The translations under genes and the position numbers were made by a program. This document shows, piece after piece, positions 1-10,132 of a DNA stretch of 64,000 nucleotides (positions are counted from its first letter, which is position 1; each line of letters opens with the position of its first letter). The DNA comes from Aquarana catesbeiana (taxonomy: Eukaryota; Chordata; Amphibia; Anura; Ranidae): the NCBI RefSeq assembly GCF_042186555.1, contig NC_133324.1:222319145-222383144 (forward strand), read 5' to 3'. The notes beneath the pieces are model-generated. The model worked only from the letters and a program-made list of their open reading frames with translations. It ran no database searches and was not told the DNA's origin.

Positions 1-245
1 ACTATATACAGTATGACCTGGTCCTATTGTAAACACTGTCAAACTAAGAACATTTTTAGCAAATACAAAAAATATCTGTTGATCCAGCCAGAAATGCAGT
101 GTCCTTGTTGTTTCCTGTGAGCAGCACCAAAGAATAACTTCCTTCCTAGCTAACTTCTGTAAACCACAATTTCCCTGTCCCCAATGTACAGGTACACTTA
201 GTCCAGTGTGTGAAGCTTGGGCCTGTCTATGACAGCAATTACTGA
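1..245. repeat. Diverged interspersed repeat, shared with 54505-54740
   Basis: The stretch with AGCAAATACA, CTGTTGATC and CCAGAAATGCAGTGT near 55-105, followed by CTTCCTAGCTA and TTCTGTAAAC near 140-165, recurs with many substitutions at about 54590-54715. The same family has partial relatives near 44757-44900 and, inverted, near 59590-59890. No reading frame is conserved between copies. It behaves like an old dispersed non-coding repeat; I cannot assign a class. Confidence 0.55.
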
Positions 246-1165
246 GCAGGATGGACAGGACAGATCCTTGGATCCCTCGTCTACTCCACGGCCAGCCAGT
301 GATCAGGGATGGTAGAGCAGTGATGGGTGAACAGTGGATTGTGCAATCATGGAGGATCTCCTCCTCCTCCCTGCAGCTGGGCTCCTCATTCTGCAGACTG
401 GGCTGCAGCACGGAGTGGGACATGCTGCCTGGTCTCCACTACAGGAGTTGTCAGTGGCCTTACCAGAAAAAGAACGAAGCTGAGGAGATACAGCGGAGAT
501 CCCAGATGGCCCGGGGGAAGGAGGAGGGAGCTGCATCATCCCTCTTAATGCGGTACCCAGCGCACTAGTTTGAACCTGGCCTAAAAGTCAAATTTAATTG
601 TCAGTTCCTAGTGCAGCTTATAAAATGGAAGAATCTCATTTCTTACATCAGCACTGTCTCTGTCCTTTGTTAGACCTCATTGTTGCCCTTATTTTAAATA
701 CCTGCCATTAAAGCTGTTTAATGAAAAATAGTCTGTCAGCAAAGGTTAATGAAATTCGTGTTCATGCAGCATTGGAGGGAAGCTGGCTTTTCACAATGTA
801 CAGTGAATCGATGCAGAACATCGCTATTTCATAGTCTCTTCAAATACATAAAAACAAGACTAGATAGAAACTATATACTGTATATTAGCACTATAAACGT
901 GATGATCTTTTTTAGGAAAAACCTATATTCAGGAAAAGATACAGGCTGCCATTGTTGACCTTTCTTTTTCAAAATGCTAACTTCCTTCCTGCCATGCTGA
1001 TCCAAAGACTTAATTCAATATTTGGAGTCACTTACCTAGGACAAGTATGCAGATCAGGTGTTATGACTTCATGTTTCATGCTTTTTCTGGGTCACTTTGC
1101 TAAATGTCTGCACCCAAGATATGATGGTGCATTTGGCCATTAAAAGCCACTGCAGTCAATTAAAA
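246..1165. other. No gene recognised (intron or intergenic)
   Basis: About 0.9 kb with no splice-framed coding exon and no recognisable element. The stretch 250-570 is more GC-rich and has overlapping short open frames on both strands, none of which resembles a known protein. If OSBP2 extends leftwards, this is part of its intron. Confidence 0.4.
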
Positions 1166-1170
1166 CTACC

Positions 1171-1653
1171 TATATACACACAAAGGAGATTGCGCAAAAA
1201 CTTTTCACAACACAATATATGAAACCATATGTGAAAAACGTGCAACACATTAATAAATGAATATATTAAGGTGAATAAATTGATCACTAATGAATGAATG
1301 AATGAATATAGTATTAAAAAGAAAAACATCCGCCGATCCCCGCTGAGCAGGCCGATGACAAGTCTGTCTCTGCACACTGTGCAGCAACGGACCTGTCAGA
1401 GCGCCGCTCTCCCCTATGGGGGATCGGATGACGACGGACCGTAGAGTCCGTCGTCACCCGATCCGATCCGAAAACAGATGGAAAAGTAGGTTTTTCCTCC
1501 GTTACACTTTTTTGGATCGGAGTGGGTTGGATGTCAGCAGACATGTCACCGCTGACATCCGACGCTCCATAGAGGTCTATGAGGGTTCGTTCAGGTCCGC
1601 CTAAAAAACTGACAGGCGGACCTGAACGGATCGGCCGTGTGAAAGAGGCCTTA
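1171..1653 (+). repeat. Foldback element, outer part of left arm
   Basis: This segment is the reverse complement of 15725-16190. Matching blocks include the ATTGCGC / GCGCAAT blocks, AACACAATATATGAAACCATATG, the GAATGAATGAAT run, and the CGGACCTGAACGG block near 1617-1631. Its inner end abuts the Harbinger element at the TTA duplication. Removing the Harbinger joins it to 14525-15164 to give one continuous arm. The outer end is a short TATATACACACA stretch, mirrored by a (TG)n(TA)n array at the other end. No transposase frame is visible in the arm. Confidence 0.8.
1651..1653. repeat. Harbinger target site duplication TTA, left copy
   Basis: TTA directly precedes the terminal inverted repeat starting TGCCGCATACACACGAG. 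The matching TTA is at 14525-14527. A 3-bp TTA or TAA duplication is typical of PIF/Harbinger elements. Confidence 0.85.
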
Positions 1654-2131
1654 TGCCGCATACACACGAGCGGACTTTCCGGCATACTTGGTCCGGCGGT
1701 CTTTCCGATGGACTTTGTCCGCTAGGTGCGCCGGACTTGGACACACACGATCACTCCAAAAGTCTGATGGTTTTGAACGCGGTGACGTACAGCACGTACG
1801 ACGGGACTAGAAAAAGGAAGTTCAAGCCCCACTACGGCACCCTTTGGGATCCTTCTGCTAATCTCGTGTTTATCTCATGTTAGTAGAAGTTTGGTTAGAG
1901 ACGATTCATGCTTTTTACACTTCAGCTTATTTCGATCATTTTCTGCGGTTCAGTTTGTGCTCGTGAGGTTTGTATCTGCTTTTCAGTGCGTGTTGGTCAG
2001 TTTGTAACCTGCCTAGCAGGCCGTTCTGATCCGCTCGTTCCTGATTTTCAGGTCGCTCTTCATAGGCCTTGCTGTTCTTCAGTGCGTTTGTTATAAGTTT
2101 GTTTGTTTGACCAGCCGACCGTTTTGAAGCC

Positions 2132-2587
2132 ATGTTGCGTGGACGTACTCGTTCTCGAGTTCGTGCTGCGTGGGGACTTGGTGTTGGGGTTAATACTTTG
2201 ACCCGAGTCCAGTCCATGAACAGGGCGAGGAGGAGTTCATGGACCAAGAATTGGCTGCGCCAGCGTGACCAGTTCTGTCATATGCCTTTGCTCCGTGAGA
2301 TCCGTGAGAATAATCCTGAGGATTTCAGGAATTATCTCAGGATGACAGACCCCGTTTTTGAACATCTGCTGGCTATGCTGACCCCCTATATCAGCAGGCA
2401 GGATACCTGCATGAGGCAAGCCATCACTGAGGAGCAGAGGCTAGTTGCCACTTTATGTTACTTGGCGATGGGGAGAAGTCTTCAAGACTTGAAGTTTTCG
2501 GCAGGCATCTCCCCCCAGGCTCTGGGGATCATAATCCCAGAGACCTGTTCTGCCATTATTCAGGTCCTGCAGAAACACTATATGAAG
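2132..2587 (+). CDS. Harbinger transposase, exon 1
   Basis: This exon encodes residues 1-152, starting at the ATG at 2132. The N-terminal part is basic (MLRGRTRSRVRA). It is followed by the helical domain usual before the Harbinger nuclease: DFRNYLRMTDPVFEHLL near residues 64-80, and TEEQRLVATLCYLAMG with SLQDLKFSAGIS near residues 100-127, which looks like a helix-turn-helix region. The frame stays open to ATGAAG at 2582-2587, followed by a good donor (GTAAGT at 2588). The phase is 0, so it joins exactly with 3307. The frame has no stops or shifts. The role is recognition and cutting of transposon ends in the nucleus, by family knowledge, usually with a Myb-like partner protein. Confidence 0.85.
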
Positions 2588-3306
2588 GTAAGTTTTATCC
2601 TTTAACATTACATGATATGTATTTAATGTTTGCTAATGTATTGTCTAAATGTCCTCGTTACCTAATTACCATGCTTGGAATATGCTGTGAATGTCCCCTT
2701 TATCTTCATGCATGCCTGTTTTTTTACATTAATCATTTTTTGCCCTACATGCATATTTACCTTCTATAACCTCCCCACCATGCAATCATGGGTCCATTTA
2801 TATCTCTAGCCTATAGTCCCTTGAACAATGTATATTGTCAGCTCCATTGTACTGTTTGACCCTCCCCCACCCCCTCAAATGTTTGCAACTGCCAGGTGTG
2901 GTTTTGACCCAAATTAGAACCCCTCCCCCACCCCCTCAAATGTTAGCAACTGTCAGGTGTGTTTTTTAACCTAATTAGAACCCCACCCCCTCAAATGTTA
3001 GCAACTGTCAGGTGTGTTTTTTAACCTAATTAGAACCCCTCCCCCACCCCCTCAAATGTTTGCAACTGTCAGGTGTGTTTTTTTAACATAATTAGAACCC
3101 CTCCCCCACATTCAAATTGATCAATGGGCCATCAGAAGGGGTGAGTAATCTTATAAGTGGGCCTTATGTTTTTTTGTTTTTTTAAAAAAAACAAAACATA
3201 TTAATAATGTTCGACTGCTGTTGTTCAAGAATGTTTTTGTGTAATCTGATATCAAAGTTATGTTTAAAAGTACTTATCTTATTTTTTTTCTTGTTTCACT
3301 CCACAG
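2588..3306 (+). other. Intron of the Harbinger transposase
   Basis: The intron is 719 bp, beginning GTAAGT and ending TTTCACTCCACAG. A TTTTTTTTCTTG pyrimidine tract precedes the acceptor. It holds a tandem repeat at 2859-3110. Splicing in phase 0 joins two open frames into one 382-residue transposase. Confidence 0.8.
2859..3110 (+). repeat. Minisatellite of about 55-63 bp units in the transposase intron
   Basis: Four units are readable, each containing CCCCTCAAATGTTWGCAACTG, YCAGGTGTG, a T run and an AATTAGAAC block. Unit length varies because the C-rich spacer expands or contracts; the third unit lacks one CCTCCC block. The repeat lies wholly within the intron and does not touch either splice site. 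Confidence 0.85.
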
Positions 3307-3999
3307 TTTCCTTCGAGTACACAGGAATGGCAGACTGTGGCCTCCCAGTTCGCTGACCGTTGGGACTTTCCCAACTGTGTCGGGGCGATTGATGGGAAGC
3401 ATGTCCGCATTGTGCCACCACCCCATTCGGGGTCTTATTTCTACAACTATAAGGGGTTCCATAGTGTAGTTTTGATGGCAGTGGTCTCGGCACATTTGGA
3501 ATTTCTGTCCGTGGACGTGGGGAAGAACGGCCGGATGTCTGACGGAGGAGTCTTTGCACAGACCGAGCTGTGCCAGCGTCTCCAGTCTGGTGGCCTGGGA
3601 TTGCCACCTGATGACCAAAATGTGGATGGACTCCCCTCAGTTTTTATTGCTGATGAAGCGTTTGCTCTCGGCGAGCATTTGATGAGGCCGTTCCCCCAAA
3701 GGACACTCACCCCTGAGAGGAGGGTATTTAATTACCGGCTGGCCAGAGCAAGAAGAGTTGTGGAGAATGCCTTTGGGATTCTGGCCAGCCGGTTCCGTTT
3801 GTTCCTCTCGGCCATAAATCTGGCGGAATATAAAATAAATCATGTGATATGCATTCTCCATAATTATTTGAGAAGACATTCTGCTACATATATGACCTCT
3901 GTTGGGCCTGAGACCGGACTTGTAGTTGAACAACCACTCACAGGCCTGGAAAGTGGCCGTATTGGCTTGGCCCCCCCAAACCACACGTCAAGTGCGTGA
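3307..3999 (+). CDS. Harbinger transposase, exon 2 (DDE nuclease)
   Basis: This exon encodes residues 153-382 and ends with the stop at 3997-3999. The motifs match the PIF/Harbinger DDE_4 nuclease: GAIDGKH with Asp181; SVDVGKNGRMSDGGVF, with Asp222 and Asp231 as candidates for the second acid; ADEAFALGEHLMRPFP near residues 267-282; and FNYRLARARRVVENAFGIL with Glu305. The frame is uninterrupted, and total length (382 aa) is normal for the family. A polyadenylation signal AATAAA lies at about 4069, about 70 bp after the stop. The L1 inserted just beyond it and duplicated that signal. Sequence shows no reason to think the protein is dead; expression is unknown. Confidence 0.9.
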   Translation, partial: FPSSTQEWQTVASQFADRWDFPNCVGAIDGKHVRIVPPPHSGSYFYNYKGFHSVVLMAVVSAHLEFLSVDVGKNGRMSDGGVFAQTELCQRLQSGGLGLPPDDQNVDGLPSVFIADEAFALGEHLMRPFPQRTLTPERRVFNYRLARARRVVENAFGILASRFRLFLSAINLAEYKINHVICILHNYLRRHSATYMTSVGPETGLVVEQPLTGLESGRIGLAPPNHTSSA

Positions 4000-4064
4000 C
4001 CGATATGTTAATTATTTTAATGGTTGGGGGGCCATTGCAATGCAACAAGAGCTATAATTTATTC

Positions 4065-4083
4065 CAAAAATAAAGAAAATACA
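4065..4083. repeat. L1 target site duplication, left copy
   Basis: CAAAAATAAAGAAAATACA is repeated exactly at 10572-10590. The 19-bp perfect duplication defines the L1 insertion and indicates a recent event. The sequence includes the transposase polyadenylation signal. Confidence 0.93.
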
Positions 4084-4211
4084 GTGCGCATGCGCGCGGC
4101 GCCGGAGCAGGACATGCTGTGACCGAGCTCCGCAAGCCCCGACCTAAAAGAAGCTATTAACGGCTAAACGGGACGCCACCGGATAGCTAGCATACATCCC
4201 GGGAGCGGATC
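4084..4211 (+). promoter_or_regulatory. L1 5' UTR, CpG-rich, presumed internal promoter
   Basis: The first 128 bp are much richer in GC and CpG than the flanking Harbinger DNA (GTGCGCATGCGCGCGGCGCC at the start). The 5' UTR of L1-type elements normally carries an internal promoter. That is inferred here from position and composition only; no TATA box is seen. Confidence 0.5.
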
Positions 4212-5606
4212 ATGAAGCGGGGGACCGTGGGGAGCTCCAAGAAGGCCGAAAAACAGCCACAACAGCCCCGCTCCACTCGGGCCCAGCAGCAATCCCCTCA
4301 GCCTAAGATGGCGGCCGGAACACAGAGGGGAACACATGGAACAGAATACCATGCGGAGGGACGGACACCAGAGCCCGGTAAGGTGCAGGGGATGGAGGAG
4401 GAGGGATGGGATGTACCCCGATCCCAGCAACATTCCCCACAGCTAGCACCCCCATTAAACCAGAGGGCCCAGAGGAAGATTGGCGCCTCATCACAACAGC
4501 TAAGGCCTTCCATCACACAGATGGCGCCACAGCAAAGTACCCATCCGCATCCAGAAACATCCATAGATGGTTTGGGACGGGACCCCTTCTCGTCCCAATC
4601 CCAGGAAGAATCACAGACCCCCAGACAAGCCGATCTGAATATGTCTCCCCTGTCAGTTTCTCCAGACAGCGCGCAGTTTAATAACTCTCCTGCCTCATCT
4701 ACAGACAGACACATGGCAGAAATAGCAGAAATAGCACTAAGCCAAAGTAGTTCAATACAACCTCAAACATCAGAACCCGCTGCTTACTCCGGAGATGCCA
4801 TACTACTTGCTAGATTTTCAACCCTCCTACAACAGGAACTTTCCAAAGCTTGCACAATTATAACCACAGGGATAAAAGATGACTTCCAAAACATAGGAGA
4901 CAGGCTAGACACCATAGAATCCAAAATGGATGGTACTGTAAAAAGAGTTAATCAAAATTCCAGAATGATAACATCACTACAAGACCAATTGGATCAGGCC
5001 AATGCCAAAATCGAGGACTTGGAAAATAGGTCGAGAAGATATAATTTTCGCGTGCGTGGCCTCCCCGAATCTATAATTGACGTGGAAGGAGTTGTTCATG
5101 CTTTAATGAAGGATCTAATACCTGACATTACACCACACCAGCTGGAATTAGATAGAGTCCATAGAGCCCTCACGGCTCCCAGACCTGATGGATTGCCACG
5201 TGACGTGATAGTCAAACCTCACTTTTATCGGGTCAAAGAAAAAATAATGTTAGAAGCAAGAAACAAAGATGATATTTTGCTACAAGGAAGTAAAGTACAA
5301 ATCTTTGCTGACATATCACAGACGACGATCCAGAAGAGAAGACAACTGAAACCCTTGCTGACTCACCTGATTAACCATCAGATCAAGTACCGCTGGTCCT
5401 TTCCATTTAGACTGTCCTTTACGTACAGAGGGAAGTCACATTCATTCACAAATTTTCAGTCGGGAGAGGAGCTACTCCTAGAATTGGGAATAATCAATAG
5501 AGATTCCAATCACTCCGACTCCCCAAATAATGATGGTCGCCCGATCTCCCCCATATGGTCTCAACAAAGAAGATCATCTTCAAGGAAATCGCATCCTTTC
5601 ACCTGA
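4212..5606 (+). CDS. L1 ORF1 protein (RNA-binding, coiled coil plus RRM)
   Basis: The protein has 464 residues and starts at the first ATG after the GC-rich leader. Residues 1-195 are low-complexity and rich in Q, P and S. Residues about 200-275 form heptad-like repeats (LDTIESKMDGTVKRVNQNS, LQDQLDQANAKIEDLENRSR) consistent with a trimerising coiled coil. The RRM-like domain begins at RRYNFRVRGLPE (residues 276-287), and the conserved HRALTAPRP and DVIVKPHFYRVKEKIM follow to about residue 347. The C-terminal basic domain (residues 355-430) contains RRQLKPLL and SFPFRLSFTYRGKSHSF. By family knowledge it binds the L1 transcript and forms the cytoplasmic RNP with ORF2. There are no stops or shifts. 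Confidence 0.9.
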   Translation: MKRGTVGSSKKAEKQPQQPRSTRAQQQSPQPKMAAGTQRGTHGTEYHAEGRTPEPGKVQGMEEEGWDVPRSQQHSPQLAPPLNQRAQRKIGASSQQLRPSITQMAPQQSTHPHPETSIDGLGRDPFSSQSQEESQTPRQADLNMSPLSVSPDSAQFNNSPASSTDRHMAEIAEIALSQSSSIQPQTSEPAAYSGDAILLARFSTLLQQELSKACTIITTGIKDDFQNIGDRLDTIESKMDGTVKRVNQNSRMITSLQDQLDQANAKIEDLENRSRRYNFRVRGLPESIIDVEGVVHALMKDLIPDITPHQLELDRVHRALTAPRPDGLPRDVIVKPHFYRVKEKIMLEARNKDDILLQGSKVQIFADISQTTIQKRRQLKPLLTHLINHQIKYRWSFPFRLSFTYRGKSHSFTNFQSGEELLLELGIINRDSNHSDSPNNDGRPISPIWSQQRRSSSRKSHPFT

Positions 5607-5909
5607 GCGCCCAACAACATCCCAATGGATCATCTCCCATACTACTCTGGCAAATCTTGCCGATGCTGATATAAAACTACCGAAGGATTCCTATCTGCAA
5701 AAAAAATGACTACGGACTGCCTTAATACCTAATCAGGCGAACAATATGATAATACATCGACCCCCTCCCCATCCCCTCCCCCCCCCTCCTGCTTCCTCTT
5801 CTATGAGTCAAGTTGGAGGTCTGGTCCCCTCCTCCCCCCTCAACTTAAAGAAAATGCTCTTCATTTGGGAGCTCTCCTTCCCCCTTCCAAAGAAGAAAAA
5901 AGGGAAAGA

Positions 5910-5964
<55 letters not shown>

Positions 5965-6340
5965 CCCACACCCGTCTCCCCCTGTTCTTATTTTGGGTCC
6001 TTTTCAGTTACAGCACAAGAAAGGTCGGGGCAGTAACACATGCCACTCCTAGTGAACTTGCCTCTACTCATTGAGTGGAGGCAACTTTACAATATTATGG
6101 GGCTGAAAACCCCTGAGATCGCACTACCAAATAGTGCGATGGTTATTTTTTACCTAAGGATACTGTTGAATTGTTATGGTTATAGTTTAATAAACAAAGC
6201 GCAATATATCTCTAACTCTATTTCTTCTCTTTTTCCCCTTCTAATCTCTCTCTCTCTTGGTGCACTCCTGATACAGAAATGGATTCTTTTTACACATCGG
6301 AGAAGATCTCCAAAACGTGAGTACGGTTTACCGAACAAAT
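5607..6340 (+). other. L1 inter-ORF region
   Basis: The ORFs are separated by 734 bp, long compared with the very short spacer of mammalian L1. It includes a C-rich stretch (5760-5860), a short purine patch and a 53-base T homopolymer (5912-5964), then AT-rich sequence. Open frames crossing it are created by the T run (polyphenylalanine) and are not convincing proteins. Confidence 0.75.
5912..5964 (+). repeat. T homopolymer, 53 bases
   Basis: The run is uninterrupted and lies between L1 ORF1 and ORF2. It may be an expanded slippage tract, or the A tail of an inverted insertion now lost. Its length in an assembly is uncertain. Confidence 0.9.
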
Positions 6341-9300
6341 ATGACCAATAGATCCTCCACTAAATTCAATATATTAACACATAATGTACAGGGTTTGAAC
6401 GCTCCGGTTAAACGAACCAAAGCCTTCCAACAATACCACAAAATGAGAATAGATATCTTACTACTTCAAGAGACACATTTCTCCAAAACATCAGCACCTA
6501 AATACTTACACACACGATACCCCACGTTTTTCGCGTCGAACGGACCAGATAAAAAACGGGGAGTAGCAATCTGCATAGCGAAACATATACCATTTTCTCC
6601 CATTAACATCATCCGGGATAAAGAAGGACGTTATATTATGGCTAAGGGGAAAATACATGATAAGGTAGTTACACTACTCTCCTACTACGCCCCTAACACA
6701 GGACAAAAACAGTTCCTACACACAATGCTAACGACAATAATGCCACATGTGGAAGGTCACGTGATTCTAGGAGGAGATAGCAATGTTTCTTTAGATCAAA
6801 TACTAGACAAATCCAACCCAAGCAAAACGCTCCTAAAACACACCCCGAAACAAAGTGGAGAGATTGCTCGTTTGCTCCATAGTTATGACTTGATTGACGT
6901 ATGGAGAAATGCCCATCCCACGTCCAGAGACTTCACGTTTTATTCCCATGTCCACAAGACATACTCCCGCATAGATCATTTATTTACACTCTCCCCACTA
7001 CTTTCATTTATCTCATCGACTAAAATCATCCCCATGGCTTGGTCTGACCATTCGTCAATACAAATCACTCTTGTTGATTTATGGTCAAAATCAGCACCGT
7101 CGTCGTGGCGATTAAACGAATCCTTATTGAATGATCCCATCATTGAAAAGGAGATAGAGCTAGCTATTAAGGAATATTTCCAAAACAATCTCCCCTCATC
7201 CCCGTCCCCTACGATAACATGGGCAGCACACAAGGCCACCATTCGTGGTAAGTTGATTCAGCTTGCTTCTAGAGCAAAACGAGAACGCGAACTTACGATA
7301 AAAAAACAAACAGAAGAACTTCAACGCCTCACACGGGACCAAAAGACAAATCAAGCCGTTGATCTTAGAGACCAGATTGATATCGCGCGCACAGCCCTAA
7401 ATATGAGCCTTACCACAAAAGCGGAAAAAAATATAAGATGGGCTAAACATAGATACTATACTATGGGAGATAAACCAAACAAACTCCTAGCTCGGAAACT
7501 AACGCCTAGACTTTACACACCAGCTCTACCTAAATTGCGTCTACATAATGGTCAGACTACTCAGGATCCACAATTAATACTACAAGAATTTTGTTCTTTT
7601 TACTCCAAATTATATGACACCCCTACACCTCTACAGGCAAACAAGGCTGAGGAATTTCTTAGTGATATTACATTACCCACATTGGAACGGGATCACACTG
7701 AACTAATGGAGGCGGAATTCACAGCAGGAGAAGTGGCCGCAGCTATTAAACACATAAACCCCTCCAAAGCACCGGGCCCCGATGGTTTTTCTGGACATTA
7801 TTACAGAAAATACACTGAAATATTAGTTCCCCATTTATGCTCTTTCTTCAATGAAATAAGAAAAGGAAACCCACTCCCATCACATGAAAATACTGCCTAT
7901 ATTCATATAATACCCAAACCAAATAAAGATCATGGAGATTGTGCAAATTACCGCCCAATATCACTAATTAATTTAGACTTAAAGATAATGACTAAAGTTT
8001 TGGCTACTCGAATGAATTCATTTATATCCAAATATATTCACCCAGACCAGGTGGGATTCGTACCCAATCGTCAGGCCTCAGATCAAACTAGAAGAATTAT
8101 TAATATAATATCTGCTCTGAACTCAGGGTGGGACGGGGGAGGCCAGAGAGGAGCACTTTTGGTCTCTCTGGACTTACACAAGGCCTTTGACTCCATTTCA
8201 TGGGACTATCTATTTTTCATATTGAAACGCTATGGGTTTGGCCCTAATTTCCTGAAGACATTAGAAAACGTTTACCATACTCCCACAGCACACCTAATTG
8301 TCAAGGGTTTCCGGTCTCAGCAAATAGACATACACAGAGGAACCAGGCAGGGATGTCCGTTGTCCCCCTTGTTGTTCATTCTAGCAGTGGAACCATTAGC
8401 TATAAAGATACGAGCCCACCCAGACATACTGGGAGTGAGGAGTGGTGACAGGGAACATAAGTGTGCGTTATTTGCAGACGACCTGCTGCTGCTCCTCTCC
8501 TCTCCGATCACCACACTACCTACCGTGCACATATTACTAACACACTTCACGTCAATCTCAGGCCTAAAAGTAAATCATTCGAAATCCCAAGCCCTTAATG
8601 TACGATTACCAACACACATAATTCGTGCTTTACGAAACTCATACACATTCCAGTGGAAAGATACAGCTCTTCCATATTTAGGTATCTTTCTTACCCCATC
8701 GCTAGCCACATTATATAAACATAATTACCCCCCCTTATTTAAAAAACTATTAGAGGATCTCAAAAGATGGTCAAATAATCCCCCATCCTGGTTCGGTCGA
8801 CTGTACTCATTAAAAATGACTATTCTTCCAAAGGTGTTGTACCTGTTCAGAACCCTCCCCATAGCAATAGACAGAGCGGACCTAGCGAGGTTCCAAAATA
8901 AACTCCTGGAATTTATCTGGGGAAACAAGAGACCCAGGGTGAATAGACGAACATTATACACTCCCAAATTGCAAGGGGGATTGGGGGTACCAGACCTGAT
9001 AAAATATTATCATGCAGCACAATTAGCACAGCTAACACGATTCCATACCCGACAATCAAACCCACTTTGGATGAAAATGGAAAAAGCTTTATTTCCCAAT
9101 AAGGAGATCAGCCACCTAATGTGGATGAAACCGAAGGACAGACCGACAATAATGTGTCCGACACTGTCCTTGTCATTCGAACTGTGGGATAGACTAGCAA
9201 CTACTTATAAGTTTAAATCTCCTCATACTCCATTAGCCCCATTATTAAATAACCCTGTCTTCGCCCCGGGTCTCTGTCCCCACGAGTTTAAATGGTGGAC

Positions 9301-10132
9301 TAACAAGGGATTGTTACGGATAGCAGATTTATGCGACCACAGAGGGGTTATGTCTAAACAGGTTCTGCAGGAAAAGTACCAACTACCGAATACAGAAATA
9401 TACCGCTATTCCCAGATAGCGCATTTTTTAACTACATTAAACCGTAGTTCGGATCTAAATAAATCCACCCAAATGGAAAATTTCTGCAGAACCATAGATA
9501 GACACTCGGGTCACATATCATTGATATATGGTATTTTATCATCATCCTCTCAGAAATTGTTTTATATGGAAAAATGGGAACAAGATACAGGTATCAACCT
9601 AACAGTTGAAGAATGGCACAAAATATCTCTCCAGGCTTCTAAGTCTTACATTAATACCTCCTTAATAGAGGCAAATTACAAGGTTCTGGTGAGATGGTAT
9701 ATGGTTCCAGTGAAAGTGGCAGCCTTTGTCCCGGGGGCCTCCCCGCAGTGCTTTAGAGGATGCAACAACGAAGGCACCATGATACACACATGGTGGTCCT
9801 GCCCAAAAGTACGTAGATTTTGGATCCGTACATACAATTTTATATATTCATTAACCCAAGTGAACTTAATGAAGTCGCCCTTGCAAGCGCTGCTGGGACA
9901 CCCAGTAGATGGCACATCGAAATATATGCGAAAACTCATAAATTTTGTGTTTGTTGCAGCAAGAATAGCGATAGCGAAATCATGGAAGTCTCCAACGATT
10001 CCCTTTTATCTCATCAAATCTAAACTGTCATGGATTATGGTTAATGAACGTTTGTCTGCTATATTAAATGACAAAATGCATTTATTTGAAAGAATATGGG
10101 ACCCTTGGTTAAAATATATCTCGAATACATAA
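6341..10132 (+). CDS. L1 ORF2 protein: endonuclease and reverse transcriptase
   Basis: The protein has 1263 residues from the ATG at 6341; an earlier in-frame GTG at 6317 is less likely as a start. Endonuclease motifs: LTHNVQGLN (12-20), LLQETHF (41-47), SYYAPNT (114-120), LGGDSNV (143-149), SRIDHLF (209-215) and SDHSSIQI (235-242). Reverse transcriptase motifs: KAPGPDGF (476-483), NYRPISL (536-542), LDLHKAFDSISW (610-621), RQGCPLSPLLF (669-679) and FADDLLL (711-717). The C-terminal Cys-His motif is CX3CX7HX4C in CFRGCNNEGTMIHTWWSC. Length and motif order are normal for L1. By family knowledge it nicks target DNA and primes reverse transcription there. The frame is fully open. Confidence 0.93.
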   Translation: MTNRSSTKFNILTHNVQGLNAPVKRTKAFQQYHKMRIDILLLQETHFSKTSAPKYLHTRYPTFFASNGPDKKRGVAICIAKHIPFSPINIIRDKEGRYIMAKGKIHDKVVTLLSYYAPNTGQKQFLHTMLTTIMPHVEGHVILGGDSNVSLDQILDKSNPSKTLLKHTPKQSGEIARLLHSYDLIDVWRNAHPTSRDFTFYSHVHKTYSRIDHLFTLSPLLSFISSTKIIPMAWSDHSSIQITLVDLWSKSAPSSWRLNESLLNDPIIEKEIELAIKEYFQNNLPSSPSPTITWAAHKATIRGKLIQLASRAKRERELTIKKQTEELQRLTRDQKTNQAVDLRDQIDIARTALNMSLTTKAEKNIRWAKHRYYTMGDKPNKLLARKLTPRLYTPALPKLRLHNGQTTQDPQLILQEFCSFYSKLYDTPTPLQANKAEEFLSDITLPTLERDHTELMEAEFTAGEVAAAIKHINPSKAPGPDGFSGHYYRKYTEILVPHLCSFFNEIRKGNPLPSHENTAYIHIIPKPNKDHGDCANYRPISLINLDLKIMTKVLATRMNSFISKYIHPDQVGFVPNRQASDQTRRIINIISALNSGWDGGGQRGALLVSLDLHKAFDSISWDYLFFILKRYGFGPNFLKTLENVYHTPTAHLIVKGFRSQQIDIHRGTRQGCPLSPLLFILAVEPLAIKIRAHPDILGVRSGDREHKCALFADDLLLLLSSPITTLPTVHILLTHFTSISGLKVNHSKSQALNVRLPTHIIRALRNSYTFQWKDTALPYLGIFLTPSLATLYKHNYPPLFKKLLEDLKRWSNNPPSWFGRLYSLKMTILPKVLYLFRTLPIAIDRADLARFQNKLLEFIWGNKRPRVNRRTLYTPKLQGGLGVPDLIKYYHAAQLAQLTRFHTRQSNPLWMKMEKALFPNKEISHLMWMKPKDRPTIMCPTLSLSFELWDRLATTYKFKSPHTPLAPLLNNPVFAPGLCPHEFKWWTNKGLLRIADLCDHRGVMSKQVLQEKYQLPNTEIYRYSQIAHFLTTLNRSSDLNKSTQMENFCRTIDRHSGHISLIYGILSSSSQKLFYMEKWEQDTGINLTVEEWHKISLQASKSYINTSLIEANYKVLVRWYMVPVKVAAFVPGASPQCFRGCNNEGTMIHTWWSCPKVRRFWIRTYNFIYSLTQVNLMKSPLQALLGHPVDGTSKYMRKLINFVFVAARIAIAKSWKSPTIPFYLIKSKLSWIMVNERLSAILNDKMHLFERIWDPWLKYISNT

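Noticed and set aside
4298..4714. 138-codon minus-strand frame inside L1 ORF1
   Set aside because: Antisense shadow of the GC-rich low-complexity N-terminus of ORF1.
5746..6074. Plus-strand frames with a polyphenylalanine run
   Set aside because: Created by the 53-base T run in the L1 spacer; flanking residues differ in each frame and show no domain.
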